A DNA stretch of 31,085 nucleotides, taken from positions 1-31,085 of the forward strand of contig CAAHEQ010000023.1 in the NCBI GenBank assembly GCA_900772625.1, given 5' to 3'. The notes under the pieces are model-generated. The model was given only the letters and a program-made list of their open reading frames with translations. It did no database searches and was not told the DNA's origin. The stretch comes from Alphaproteobacteria bacterium. GTDB taxonomy: Bacteria > Pseudomonadota > Alphaproteobacteria > CAAHEQ01 > UBA3637. Position numbers and translations under genes: made by a program. Of the stretch, positions 25,396 to 31,085 are shown piece after piece; the first letter of the stretch is position 1, and each line of letters starts with the position of its first letter.

Positions 25396-25424
25396 TCCCT
25401 TTTCCCATGAGTGGAAAGGGTGTT
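25396..25424 (+). terminator. Probable terminator after the LOG gene
   Basis: CCCTTTTCC (25398-25406) pairs with GGAAAGGG (25413-25420), with one bulged T, followed by TGTTTT. The stem is good but the T-run is short. Confidence 0.45.
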
Positions 25425-25439
25425 TTGCGGGGCAAAAGT

Positions 25440-25637
25440 TTAATCCAAATTTGCTTTGTTTCTTACGTGTCCAAAGCTGACTTCAAAATGGGGCGTTTTG
25501 CGCACAGTTGATGACTTGATTTGGATTTTTTCGCCACTAAGAGTCTCGTACGAGATGATTTTGTTGGGCTTTGCCTTGTTGATTTTGCACCCGAACGAGC
25601 CTTTACATTTATCAATGTTCCATTTAAGTATTTTCAT
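25440..25637 (-). CDS. Small orphan protein, 65 residues (unknown)
   Basis: I recognise no family. The protein is basic (many Lys) and probably beta-rich, with two cysteines near the N-terminus (DKCKGSFGC) and strand-like segments such as KIISYETLSGEKIQIK and HFEVSFGH. No signal peptide or membrane helix. It is very likely real because a strong GGGAGG site lies 6 bases before the ATG, and a near-consensus promoter lies 18 bases upstream of the ATG, implying a very short leader. It is transcribed separately from the kinase gene behind it. Confidence 0.7.
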   Translation of the reverse strand: MKILKWNIDKCKGSFGCKINKAKPNKIISYETLSGEKIQIKSSTVRKTPHFEVSFGHVRNKANLD

Positions 25638-25654
25638 CTCTGACCTCCCTGAAT

Positions 25655-25683
25655 AGTATAGGAGATTTTAAGTGATTCTGCAA
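25655..25683 (-). promoter_or_regulatory. Promoter of the 65-residue orphan
   Basis: On the minus strand TTGCAG (25678-25683), exactly 17 bases, TATACT (25655-25660). It begins right at the end of the kinase gene (stop at 25685). Confidence 0.7.
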
Positions 25684-25684
25684 G

Positions 25685-26539
25685 TTATAAATATTTTTTC
25701 AGCAACCGTTTGACTTTTGCGATTGTTTCTTCCCGTGTGCCGTTCGTCAAGACGTAACGCCAATTCACCGAGCCAACATCTTGCGCTAATTGCTCTGTCA
25801 GAGCTTTTTTGCTCTTGATGTCTGATGGGTTGTTCTTGCGCGTGGTGACGCGCTTTGCACGGATTTGAAGAGGTGCTTCCATCCACAGACCCTCAAAGCT
25901 CAGCCCTAAACGCTGCGCCAGTTGTTTGGCTTTTTTGCGCTCGGCAGGACTGTAGAACAGCGCGTCCAAAATGACGGGATAGCCTGCCAGAAGCGCTTGC
26001 TTTGCTTGACGGCGCATTTCTTTGTAAACGGCTTTTTCTTTTTGGGGCGTGTAAAAGCTTTTATCCAGTTCGGCATCAAAGCTGACGCCTGCTAATTGCT
26101 TGCGTACAATATCATCGCGGATAATAACCGCGCCTAAAGGTTGGGTTAAAAAAGGCGCAATTTCACGCGCTACACGCGATTTGCCACTGCCCGACAAGCC
26201 GCCACAAGCCAGCAAAAATGCTTTGCGTCTTGATTTGTGCAAAAAACGATACACATCTGTGTTGTTAATGCTGGAAATGTAATGATTCATAAAAATCGAA
26301 ACAAGCCGCTTGTTTGTCAGTACCAAGAGAGCTGCTAGTAGCATTGAAAAATACATTAAGGATTCTTTTTTCTTAATATGCACTGTTTTTGTGGCTCTAA
26401 ATTGCCCGTTTTCAAAAATAATGTCATCAAATGAAGTGGGCATTTCATCGCGTTTTGTCATAGATGCCCACAACTCGGCCAACTTCATCATTTCAAATCG
26501 ATCTAATAAGTTTTGTTGACAAGCTTGTTTGAATAACAT
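25685..26539 (-). CDS. P-loop kinase (COG0645-like) with atypical N-terminus
   Basis: The C-terminal 175 of 284 residues form a predicted kinase of the AAA_33/COG0645 type. Walker A is GLSGSGKS (114-121), followed by GAVIIRDDIVRKQL, the DALFY segment and a phosphate-site Arg-rich stretch RAKRVTTRK. In most relatives I know this domain follows a phosphotransferase (APH-like) domain of about 330 residues; here only about 105 residues precede it, without an HGD-type catalytic motif and with a hydrophobic stretch (about 62-85). The start is immediately after the YqgE stop (TAAATG), with GGGAG 10 bases upstream. Substrate unknown. Confidence 0.78.
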   Translation of the reverse strand: MLFKQACQQNLLDRFEMMKLAELWASMTKRDEMPTSFDDIIFENGQFRATKTVHIKKKESLMYFSMLLAALLVLTNKRLVSIFMNHYISSINNTDVYRFLHKSRRKAFLLACGGLSGSGKSRVAREIAPFLTQPLGAVIIRDDIVRKQLAGVSFDAELDKSFYTPQKEKAVYKEMRRQAKQALLAGYPVILDALFYSPAERKKAKQLAQRLGLSFEGLWMEAPLQIRAKRVTTRKNNPSDIKSKKALTEQLAQDVGSVNWRYVLTNGTREETIAKVKRLLKKYL

Positions 26540-27127
26540 TTACACACTCCCTTGTTCCAAAGAAAGCATTAAAGGGTCTATGCCAATTTTGCCAAGAGCT
26601 GTTTTCCATTTTTGTTTGGCAGGGCATTTAAATAAATAGGCCGTATCAGGTTCGAATACCAGCCAAGAGTTGCCAGCGATTTCAAGTTCCAGCTGTCCTG
26701 CGGCCCAACTGGAATACCCCAATGCTAACAAGGCGTTTTCAGGGCCTTGTCCAAGCGCAATTTTGGATAAAACGTCAACGCTGACGGTCAGGCTCAGCTC
26801 GTCTGTCAGAGCCGTTGTTTCAAAGCCGACATAATCCGCGCTATGTAAAATAAAGCCTCGAGCAGGGTCAACGGGTCCACCCCACGCAGTTTGCATTTTA
26901 GAAAATGCTTCCGAATAATTGATGCCTGTTTGCTTGAGTATTTCACCCAACGGTAAAGGGCAGGGCTTGTTGATTACCAATCCAACCGCGCCGTCTTTGT
27001 CGCTGTGAGAACATATATAAACAACGCTGCCTTCAAAGCCGTCATCGCCCATATTCGGCATTGCAATTAAGCACCGATTGGCCAGTGACCCCGTCAAGTA
27101 TGAAACGTGCGAATTATTCTTCGTCAT
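26540..27127 (-). CDS. YqgE/AlgH family protein
   Basis: A 195-residue protein of the YqgE/AlgH (UPF0301) family, widely conserved with no established biochemical role. Signatures: YLTGSL...CLIAMPNM, GSVVYICSHSDKDGAVGLVINKP, WGGPVDPARGFILH and LGYSSWAAGQLELEIAGNSWL (written in parts). A stretch ANR (about 16-18) between YLTGSL and LIAMP is an extra compared with the usual YLTGqLLIAMP. I take ATG at 27127; an ATG at 27145 adds six residues but lies further inside the upstream gene. It overlaps the TIGR02300 gene by 14 bases. Confidence 0.92.
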   Translation of the reverse strand: MTKNNSHVSYLTGSLANRCLIAMPNMGDDGFEGSVVYICSHSDKDGAVGLVINKPCPLPLGEILKQTGINYSEAFSKMQTAWGGPVDPARGFILHSADYVGFETTALTDELSLTVSVDVLSKIALGQGPENALLALGYSSWAAGQLELEIAGNSWLVFEPDTAYLFKCPAKQKWKTALGKIGIDPLMLSLEQGSV

Positions 27128-27467
27128 GCCCTTTTCCGCCGACATTGTCCATCATTGCCGACATATCGTGATTGTCGTCATCTTCAAGCTCGGACGCGTC
27201 TTCCAGCAAGTTTTCGCTGTCATCAGTATCTTGAAAATCAACGTCCCCGACAACCGAGGCAACAATCTCTTCTTCATCCATTTCTTTTTCAAGTGCCGCT
27301 ACATTGCTTTGGCTTTTCAGCGCCGCTTGCAGTTTTGCTGCGGACAGCTCGTCCGCATCATAGGTTTCGCCACACTTTGGGCACGTAAAGTTCTTTTTGC
27401 GCATATCGTAAAAAGAAGCGCCACATTTTAAACATTTTCTTTTTGTTCCCCACTCAGGTTTTGTCAT
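27114..27467 (-). CDS. TIGR02300 / FYDLN_acid zinc-ribbon protein
   Basis: A 117-residue protein characteristic of Alphaproteobacteria. An N-terminal zinc ribbon with CLKCG and CPKCG (residues about 12-33) encloses the name-giving FYDLN-like motif, here FYDMRKK. The rest is acidic and probably disordered (DDSENLLEDASELEDDD). Function unknown. The start has AAGGAGATAACG directly upstream. It is first in an operon with yqgE and the kinase, and diverges from cmk-rpsA, the same neighbourhood seen in other Alphaproteobacteria. Confidence 0.93.
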   Translation of the reverse strand: MTKPEWGTKRKCLKCGASFYDMRKKNFTCPKCGETYDADELSAAKLQAALKSQSNVAALEKEMDEEEIVASVVGDVDFQDTDDSENLLEDASELEDDDNHDMSAMMDNVGGKGHDEE

Positions 27468-27500
27468 CGTTATCTCCTTGACTTAAAGTTGACTAAAAAC

Positions 27501-27529
27501 ACAATAGTCTATAAAAATAGCGTATGCAA
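27501..27529 (-). promoter_or_regulatory. Promoter of the TIGR02300-yqgE-kinase operon
   Basis: On the minus strand TTGCAT (27524-27529), 17 bases, TATTGT (27501-27506). Confidence 0.5.
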
Positions 27530-27542
27530 CGATATTTTCTAC

Positions 27543-27571
27543 TTGTCAATAGGAAAATTTAAAAATATGAT
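27543..27571 (+). promoter_or_regulatory. Promoter of cmk-rpsA
   Basis: TTGTCA at 27543-27548, 17 bases, TATGAT at 27566-27571, giving a leader of about 38 bases before the ATG at 27616. Confidence 0.65.
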
Positions 27572-27615
27572 ACTTTTTAACAAAAAAATGGTTGATTGAA
27601 CAGAAAGGATTAAAA

Positions 27616-28281
27616 ATGATTATAGCAATTGACGGTACTTCGGCCGCAGGAAAAGGAACGCTAGCTAAGCGTTTGCAAGAGTTTTATGGCTATGCGTATT
27701 TGGATACAGGCGCGCTGTATCGCGCCGTTGGCAAGCGCGTTTTGGATTCGGGCAAAGACCCAACAGATGAGCAGGCTGCTGTTGAGGCGGCGCAAAGTTT
27801 ATCGCCCGAATCGATGCTCGAGCTTCAAAACGATTCGTCGATTCGCACCGAACAATGTGGTGCGGCTGCGTCTAAAGTATCGGCTATCCCCGCCGTCAGA
27901 CAAGCTTTGTTCGACTTTCAAAGACGCTTTGCGTTGCACCCTGTATTTGTGGACGGAACGCCCGCAAAAGGCGCAATTTTGGACGGTCGAGACATTGGAA
28001 CGGTCGTTTGTCCTGAGGCCGATGTCAAGCTGTATTTAATCGCTTCGCCTGAAATTCGTGCAAAAAGACGATTAAAAGAGTTGCAAGAAAAAGGAATTTG
28101 TGCTATATATGATGAAATCTTAGCCGATGTGAAAGCGCGCGATGAACGCGATTTGCACCGAGCCGTCTCGCCACTTCGGCCCGCAGACGATGCTTTTGTG
28201 CTTGACACGTCGGATTTAAGTATCGACAGTGTGTTTGCCCATTGTATCGATTTTATTAACCAAAAGACAAACAAACATTAA
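27616..28281 (+). CDS. cmk: Cytidylate kinase
   Basis: Phosphorylates CMP and dCMP with ATP. The 221-residue protein has the P-loop GTSAAGKGT at 7-15, LDTGALYRAVG (about 29-39), the CMP-binding region with DGRDIGTVVCPEADVKLYL, RAKRR and a final DERDLHRAVSPLRPADDAFVLDTSDLSI, all typical. The ATG at 27616 has AAAGGA 6 bases ahead; an upstream ATG at 27592 lacks one. In many Alphaproteobacteria aroA stands just before cmk; here it is missing from the spot. rpsA follows after 58 bases. Confidence 0.96.
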   Translation: MIIAIDGTSAAGKGTLAKRLQEFYGYAYLDTGALYRAVGKRVLDSGKDPTDEQAAVEAAQSLSPESMLELQNDSSIRTEQCGAAASKVSAIPAVRQALFDFQRRFALHPVFVDGTPAKGAILDGRDIGTVVCPEADVKLYLIASPEIRAKRRLKELQEKGICAIYDEILADVKARDERDLHRAVSPLRPADDAFVLDTSDLSIDSVFAHCIDFINQKTNKH

Positions 28282-28288
28282 CAAAAGA

Positions 28289-28309
28289 CCGTTGGAGCCC
28301 GCCAACTGG
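28289..28309 (+). promoter_or_regulatory. Small hairpin in the rpsA leader
   Basis: CCGTTGG pairs with CCAACTGG through 7 bp with one bulged T, loop AGCCCG. It is 30 bases before the rpsA start. S1 autoregulates through leader structure in other bacteria; whether this hairpin serves that role is unknown. Confidence 0.35.
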
Positions 28310-28339
28310 CAATTATTGATAAAAGAAAAGGAATATAAT

Positions 28340-30085
28340 ATGGAAAATAAAGAAGATTTCTCTGCCTTGCTCGACGAGTTTATGGGCAAAGAAAAATCAT
28401 TGCAAGGTAATGTTGTCAAAGGTACAATCGTTGCTTTGAATGACGAATATGCAACAATCGATGTGGGTTTGAAGTCCGAAGGCCGCTTGGCAATTAAAGA
28501 GCTCGGCTTGAAGGAAGAACCTAAAGTCGGTGACAAAATTGACGTTTATGTTGACAAATACGAAGACCGCGAAGGCTTGGTTGTTTTGTCAAGAGAAAAA
28601 GCTCGCCGTGAAGAAGCATGGGCAGAATTGGAAAAATCTCTGGCCGCTGGCGAACAAGTTATCGGTACTATTTTCGGGCGCGTCAAAGGCGGCTTTACAG
28701 TCGACTTGAACGGTGCTGTGGCTTTCTTGCCAGGCAGCCAAATTGACGTTCGTCCTATCCGCGATGTGACACCTCTTATCGGTGTGGCTCAACCATTCCA
28801 AATCTTGAAGATGGACAAAGTACGTGGCAACATTGTTGTTTCTCGTCGTGCCGTGTTGGAAGAGTCTCGCTCGGAACAACGCTCTGAAATCATCAAGAAC
28901 CTCTCCGAAGGTCAAGTGGTTGACGGTGTTGTCAAGAACATTACAGACTATGGTGCATTCATTGACTTGGGCGGTGTTGACGGTCTGTTGCACGTGACAG
29001 ACATTTCGTGGAAGCGCATCAACCACCCATCAGAAGCTTTGTCTGTTGGTCAAAATGTTAAAGTTCAAATCATTAAGTTTAACCAAGATACACAACGCAT
29101 TTCTTTGGGTATGAAGCAATTAGAAAAAGATCCTTGGGAAGGTGTTGACGAAAAGTATCCAGTCGGTACGAAGTTAAAAGGTCGCATTACAAACATCACT
29201 GATTACGGTGCGTTTGTTGAGTTGGATCAAGGAATCGAAGGCTTAGTCCACGTTTCCGAAATGAGCTGGACGAAAAAGAACGTTCACCCATCGAAGCTTG
29301 TTTCGACAAGCCAAGAAGTTGATGTTGTTGTTTTGGACGTTGATGGTTCAAAGCGCCGCATTTCTTTGGGAATGAAACAATGCCAAGAAAATCCTTGGAA
29401 AGCGTTTGCAGACTCTCATAAAATCGGCGATGTGATCGAAGGCGAAATCCGCAATATTACTGAATTCGGTTTGTTCATTGCTTTGAATGACGAAATCGAT
29501 GGTATGATCCATATGTCCGACTTGTCATGGGATAAATCTGGTGAAGAAGCGATTAAAGACTATAAGAAAGGTCAAGTCATTCAAGCCAAGATTTTGGATA
29601 TGGACGTTGAAAAAGAACGCGTCAGCTTAGGCGTAAAACAACTTTCTCAAGACCCATTTGAAGGCGCGACAACAGACATTAAGAAAGGTCAAGTTGTCAC
29701 AGCCGTTGTCACGGGTATTGAAGAAGGCGGTATCAATGTCGAAGTTGGTGGTGTGAAGGGCTATATTAAGAAGTCCGATCTTGCAAAAGATCGCAGCGAA
29801 CAAAAGCCAGATCGCTTTGCTGTCGGCGAAAAAGTCGATGCTAAAGTCACGACTTTTGATGCGAAAAATCATAAGTTGACTTTGTCCATTAAGGCAAAAG
29901 AAGCTGATGAAGAAAAAGCAGCTATGGCTGAATTTGGTTCTGCGGACTCGGGTGCTTCTTTGGGCGACATTTTGGGCGCTGCTTTGAAAAAAGCAAAAAA
30001 GTCCAAATCTGAAGACGCTGAAGAAGAAAAGCCAGCTAAGGCCAAAAAGACAACAAAGAAGAAAAAAGAAGCAGAAGAAGCTTAA
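28340..30085 (+). CDS. rpsA: 30S ribosomal protein S1
   Basis: Ribosomal mRNA-binding protein with six S1 (OB-fold) repeats, approximately at residues 20-86, 104-170, 190-260, 275-347, 362-434 and 448-520. Repeated signatures include NITDYGAFIDLGGVDGLLHVTDISW, NITDYGAFVELDQGIEGLVHVSEMSW and RISLGMKQ (each in parts). The 581-residue product ends in a Lys/Glu/Ala-rich low-complexity tail (about 550-581). The ATG at 28340 has AAAAGGA 8 bases upstream; the longer frame from 28229 lies within cmk and is not used. A strong terminator follows; ihfB, often the next gene, is absent. Confidence 0.97.
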   Translation: MENKEDFSALLDEFMGKEKSLQGNVVKGTIVALNDEYATIDVGLKSEGRLAIKELGLKEEPKVGDKIDVYVDKYEDREGLVVLSREKARREEAWAELEKSLAAGEQVIGTIFGRVKGGFTVDLNGAVAFLPGSQIDVRPIRDVTPLIGVAQPFQILKMDKVRGNIVVSRRAVLEESRSEQRSEIIKNLSEGQVVDGVVKNITDYGAFIDLGGVDGLLHVTDISWKRINHPSEALSVGQNVKVQIIKFNQDTQRISLGMKQLEKDPWEGVDEKYPVGTKLKGRITNITDYGAFVELDQGIEGLVHVSEMSWTKKNVHPSKLVSTSQEVDVVVLDVDGSKRRISLGMKQCQENPWKAFADSHKIGDVIEGEIRNITEFGLFIALNDEIDGMIHMSDLSWDKSGEEAIKDYKKGQVIQAKILDMDVEKERVSLGVKQLSQDPFEGATTDIKKGQVVTAVVTGIEEGGINVEVGGVKGYIKKSDLAKDRSEQKPDRFAVGEKVDAKVTTFDAKNHKLTLSIKAKEADEEKAAMAEFGSADSGASLGDILGAALKKAKKSKSEDAEEEKPAKAKKTTKKKKEAEEA

Positions 30086-30107
30086 GTTTTTCTGATTGTT
30101 TAAAGAA

Positions 30108-30144
30108 AGAACTTCCCCTCCGTTTGGCGGGGAAGTTTTTTTGT
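30108..30144 (+). terminator. Terminator of cmk-rpsA
   Basis: A 9-bp GC-rich stem, 30110-30118 with 30129-30137, 10-base loop, then a run of seven Ts. Confidence 0.93.
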
Positions 30145-30275
30145 TGCTGACTGCGCCGTTATTTTTTTCAAGCAAGGCCGTTTTTTTGTTATTCAAGTGT
30201 GCGACCTTTTTTTGTCATTAGAGGCTGGGCGTCTGCAGCAGGGAGCAGGGCGTCTGTCTCAATTGTTTGACTTGC

Positions 30276-30680
30276 TTAATAACAAAGGGCATTCCAAGTT
30301 TGGTTTCGGTTAAAAGTTTCCACCTGTCTACAACTATATGTTCCAATGGCAAAAGCGTTTACAGAGCCATTCGCGGTGGCACTCCATGCGCGAAATGTTG
30401 TGCATCGTGTTGGATTGGCTGACATATCCATACATTTATCTTGGCCTGTTGCGCCACCCCATTCTGGACAGGCTTCATAGACTGTTGCTAAGTGGCGACC
30501 TTGTGCCTCACACCAAGTATATGCACTCCACCAGTTCATAGTGTTATTGCTTTGGCAGTATTCGTGTCCGTTATTCCCAGTAATAAGGCTTCCGCCCTCG
30601 CATGTTGCGGCGTTAGCTGCTGAGCCGATTGTTAAAAAGCCCGTCACTATGGCAGTGAGCGTTAATAATTTTATTTTCAT
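30276..30680 (-). CDS. Secreted eight-cysteine protein, C-type-lectin-like
   Basis: A 134-residue exported protein. The signal peptide (residues 1-24) ends in ANA. The mature 110 residues have eight cysteines (27, 42, 57, 71, 83, 93, 117, 133), enough for four disulfides. The segment MNWWSAYTWCEAQGRHLATV (48-67) matches the W-x2-A-x2-x-C-x3-G-x2-LA pattern near the start of C-type-lectin-like folds, and the end WNALCY resembles their closing A-x-C; the middle is not diagnostic. Asn/Thr/Gly-rich composition suits an extracellular protein. AAAGGAAAG precedes the ATG. Located after rpsA in what seems a variable region. The fold assignment is inference. Confidence 0.75.
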   Translation of the reverse strand: MKIKLLTLTAIVTGFLTIGSAANAATCEGGSLITGNNGHEYCQSNNTMNWWSAYTWCEAQGRHLATVYEACPEWGGATGQDKCMDMSANPTRCTTFRAWSATANGSVNAFAIGTYSCRQVETFNRNQTWNALCY

Positions 30681-30717
30681 TTTTTCTTTCCTTTCATTTT
30701 ATTATGTTAAAGTTGAT

Positions 30718-30745
30718 GTTATATCCACTAAGCGCGAGGCGTCTA
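30718..30745 (-). promoter_or_regulatory. Candidate promoter of the secreted protein
   Basis: On the minus strand TAGACG (30740-30745), 16 bases, TATAAC (30718-30723). An inverted repeat GCGCGA/TCGCGC (30732-30737 and 30749-30754) straddles the -35 box. Confidence 0.4.
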
Positions 30746-30845
30746 TTTTCGCGCCCTCGGTCCGCACTTGATAAGGTGCTATATTGTTTTGTTATTTTTT
30801 TAATTGTTTCATTTCCTTTCTTGTTGTGTTAAAAATTATTCGCTT

Positions 30846-31016
30846 TCAAAAAATGATTTTTGCCATCACTTGCACCCAAAGGTCTTGTTTGTGTGGCGTC
30901 CCTATATTCGTCGCGCGCGGACGCGAGGGAAACCGCCTCTTTAAAAAGGCTGGCGCGAAAAATTCGCGCGGCGCACCAGCCGTAGAGCCAATGCTATTAA
31001 AAAAAATTGTTTTCAT
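30846..31016 (-). CDS. Possible 56-residue ORF, doubtful
   Basis: An ATG at 31016 follows GGAGACAG, and 56 codons run to a TGA at 30846-30848. The product is basic and Phe/Arg/Pro-rich (for example FLKRRFPSRPRATN) with no domain or signal peptide. It covers the GC-rich hairpins of this region, so the frame may simply be open by composition. I recognise no relative. Confidence 0.25.
   Translation of the reverse strand: MKTIFFNSIGSTAGAPREFFAPAFLKRRFPSRPRATNIGTPHKQDLWVQVMAKIIF
30890..30981. repeat. GC-rich structured element
   Basis: A GC-rich patch in otherwise AT-rich DNA. GGCTGG (30948-30953) pairs with CCAGCC (30976-30981), enclosing CGCGAA (30954-30959) paired with TTCGCG (30963-30968); a further small CGTC/GACG stem lies at about 30909-30923. 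It resembles a REP- or MITE-like palindromic unit, but no second copy lies in the window. Confidence 0.35.
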
Positions 31017-31085
31017 TCTGTCTCCGTTTTTGTTGGTTGTTCAAAATGTGATGTATGGCTTTTCATTATTCACAAGAGCCAGCGC

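Noticed and set aside
28331..28340. Perfect TATAAT directly before the rpsA ATG.
   Set aside because: Used as a -10 box it would start transcription inside the coding sequence; it is part of the ribosome-site spacer.
28900..29650. Internal direct repeats within rpsA.
   Set aside because: They are the S1 domain repeats of the protein, expected for the family, and not a DNA-level repeat element.
31075..31085. An 11-mer at the window end (AGAGCCAGCGC) also found at 10975-10985.
   Set aside because: The earlier copy is part of a terminator loop and arm; one shared 11-mer is too little to claim a repeat family.
1..31085. CRISPR arrays, insertion sequences, integrases, toxin-antitoxin pairs, rRNA or intact tRNA genes.
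   Set aside because: I looked on both strands and saw none that I could support.

Overview
The window looks like a chromosomal segment of an alphaproteobacterium with modest GC content. Four genes are nearly lineage markers: an HdaA-type DnaA regulator in the DUF2066 / AI-2E transporter / HdaA order, a DUF2336 HEAT-like protein, a TIGR02300 (FYDLN_acid) zinc-ribbon protein, and the neighbouring cmk-rpsA pair. AT-rich intergenic spacers, short operons and recurrent TTGCA-17-TATANT promoters suggest a reduced or host-associated (perhaps gut) lineage. The lineage guess is inference; no rRNA is present to settle it.

Layout. 1-369: a terminator, an empty leader region and a promoter. 370-4368 (+): LON-domain protein, ftsK, a GNAT acetyltransferase and lolA, all overlapping, ended by a strong hairpin. 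4444-5307 (-): a two-helix membrane protein with an Ala/Gln-rich coiled coil and a CPYC tail, divergent from a zinc-type CDF exporter (5425-6312). 6324-7154 (-): a membrane-anchored alpha/beta hydrolase, divergent from pgpA (7262-7741). 7816-10917 (+): DUF2066, AI-2E family permease and hdaA. 11021-13171 (-): small membrane protein, HAD phosphatase and D-2-hydroxyacid dehydrogenase, ended by a terminator that folds well only on the minus strand. 13402-19141 (+): a complete tripartite RND efflux operon (adaptor, pump, outer-membrane lipoprotein) preceded by a hairpin and a perfect 7-1-7 palindrome. 19200-20536 (+): rpe overlapping phoB. 20629-21783 (+): DUF2336 with a TTG start. 21830-24612 (-): an unusual two-domain Clp ATPase followed by mutY. 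24720-25364 (+): LOG-family protein. 25440-25637 (-): a 65-residue orphan. 25685-27467 (-): TIGR02300, YqgE/AlgH and a P-loop kinase. 27616-30085 (+): cmk and rpsA. 30276-31016 (-): a secreted eight-cysteine, C-type-lectin-like protein and a GC-rich structured stretch with a possible 56-residue ORF.

Most genes are housekeeping: chromosome segregation and replication control (FtsK, HdaA), DNA repair (MutY), translation (S1), nucleotide and lipid metabolism (Cmk, PgpA), lipoprotein sorting (LolA) and envelope transport (RND, CDF).

The most unusual item is the 595-residue Clp/Hsp100 ATPase at 22825-24612. It has no N-domain, no middle domain and no ClpP-docking loop. Its first ATPase module has kept Walker A but lost Walker B, sensor-1 and arginine-finger residues, and the aromatic pore-loop residues are replaced in both modules. 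Other items for follow-up are the secreted cysteine-rich protein at the end of the window, the coiled-coil CPYC membrane protein, the shortened kinase, and the regulatory DNA ahead of the RND operon.
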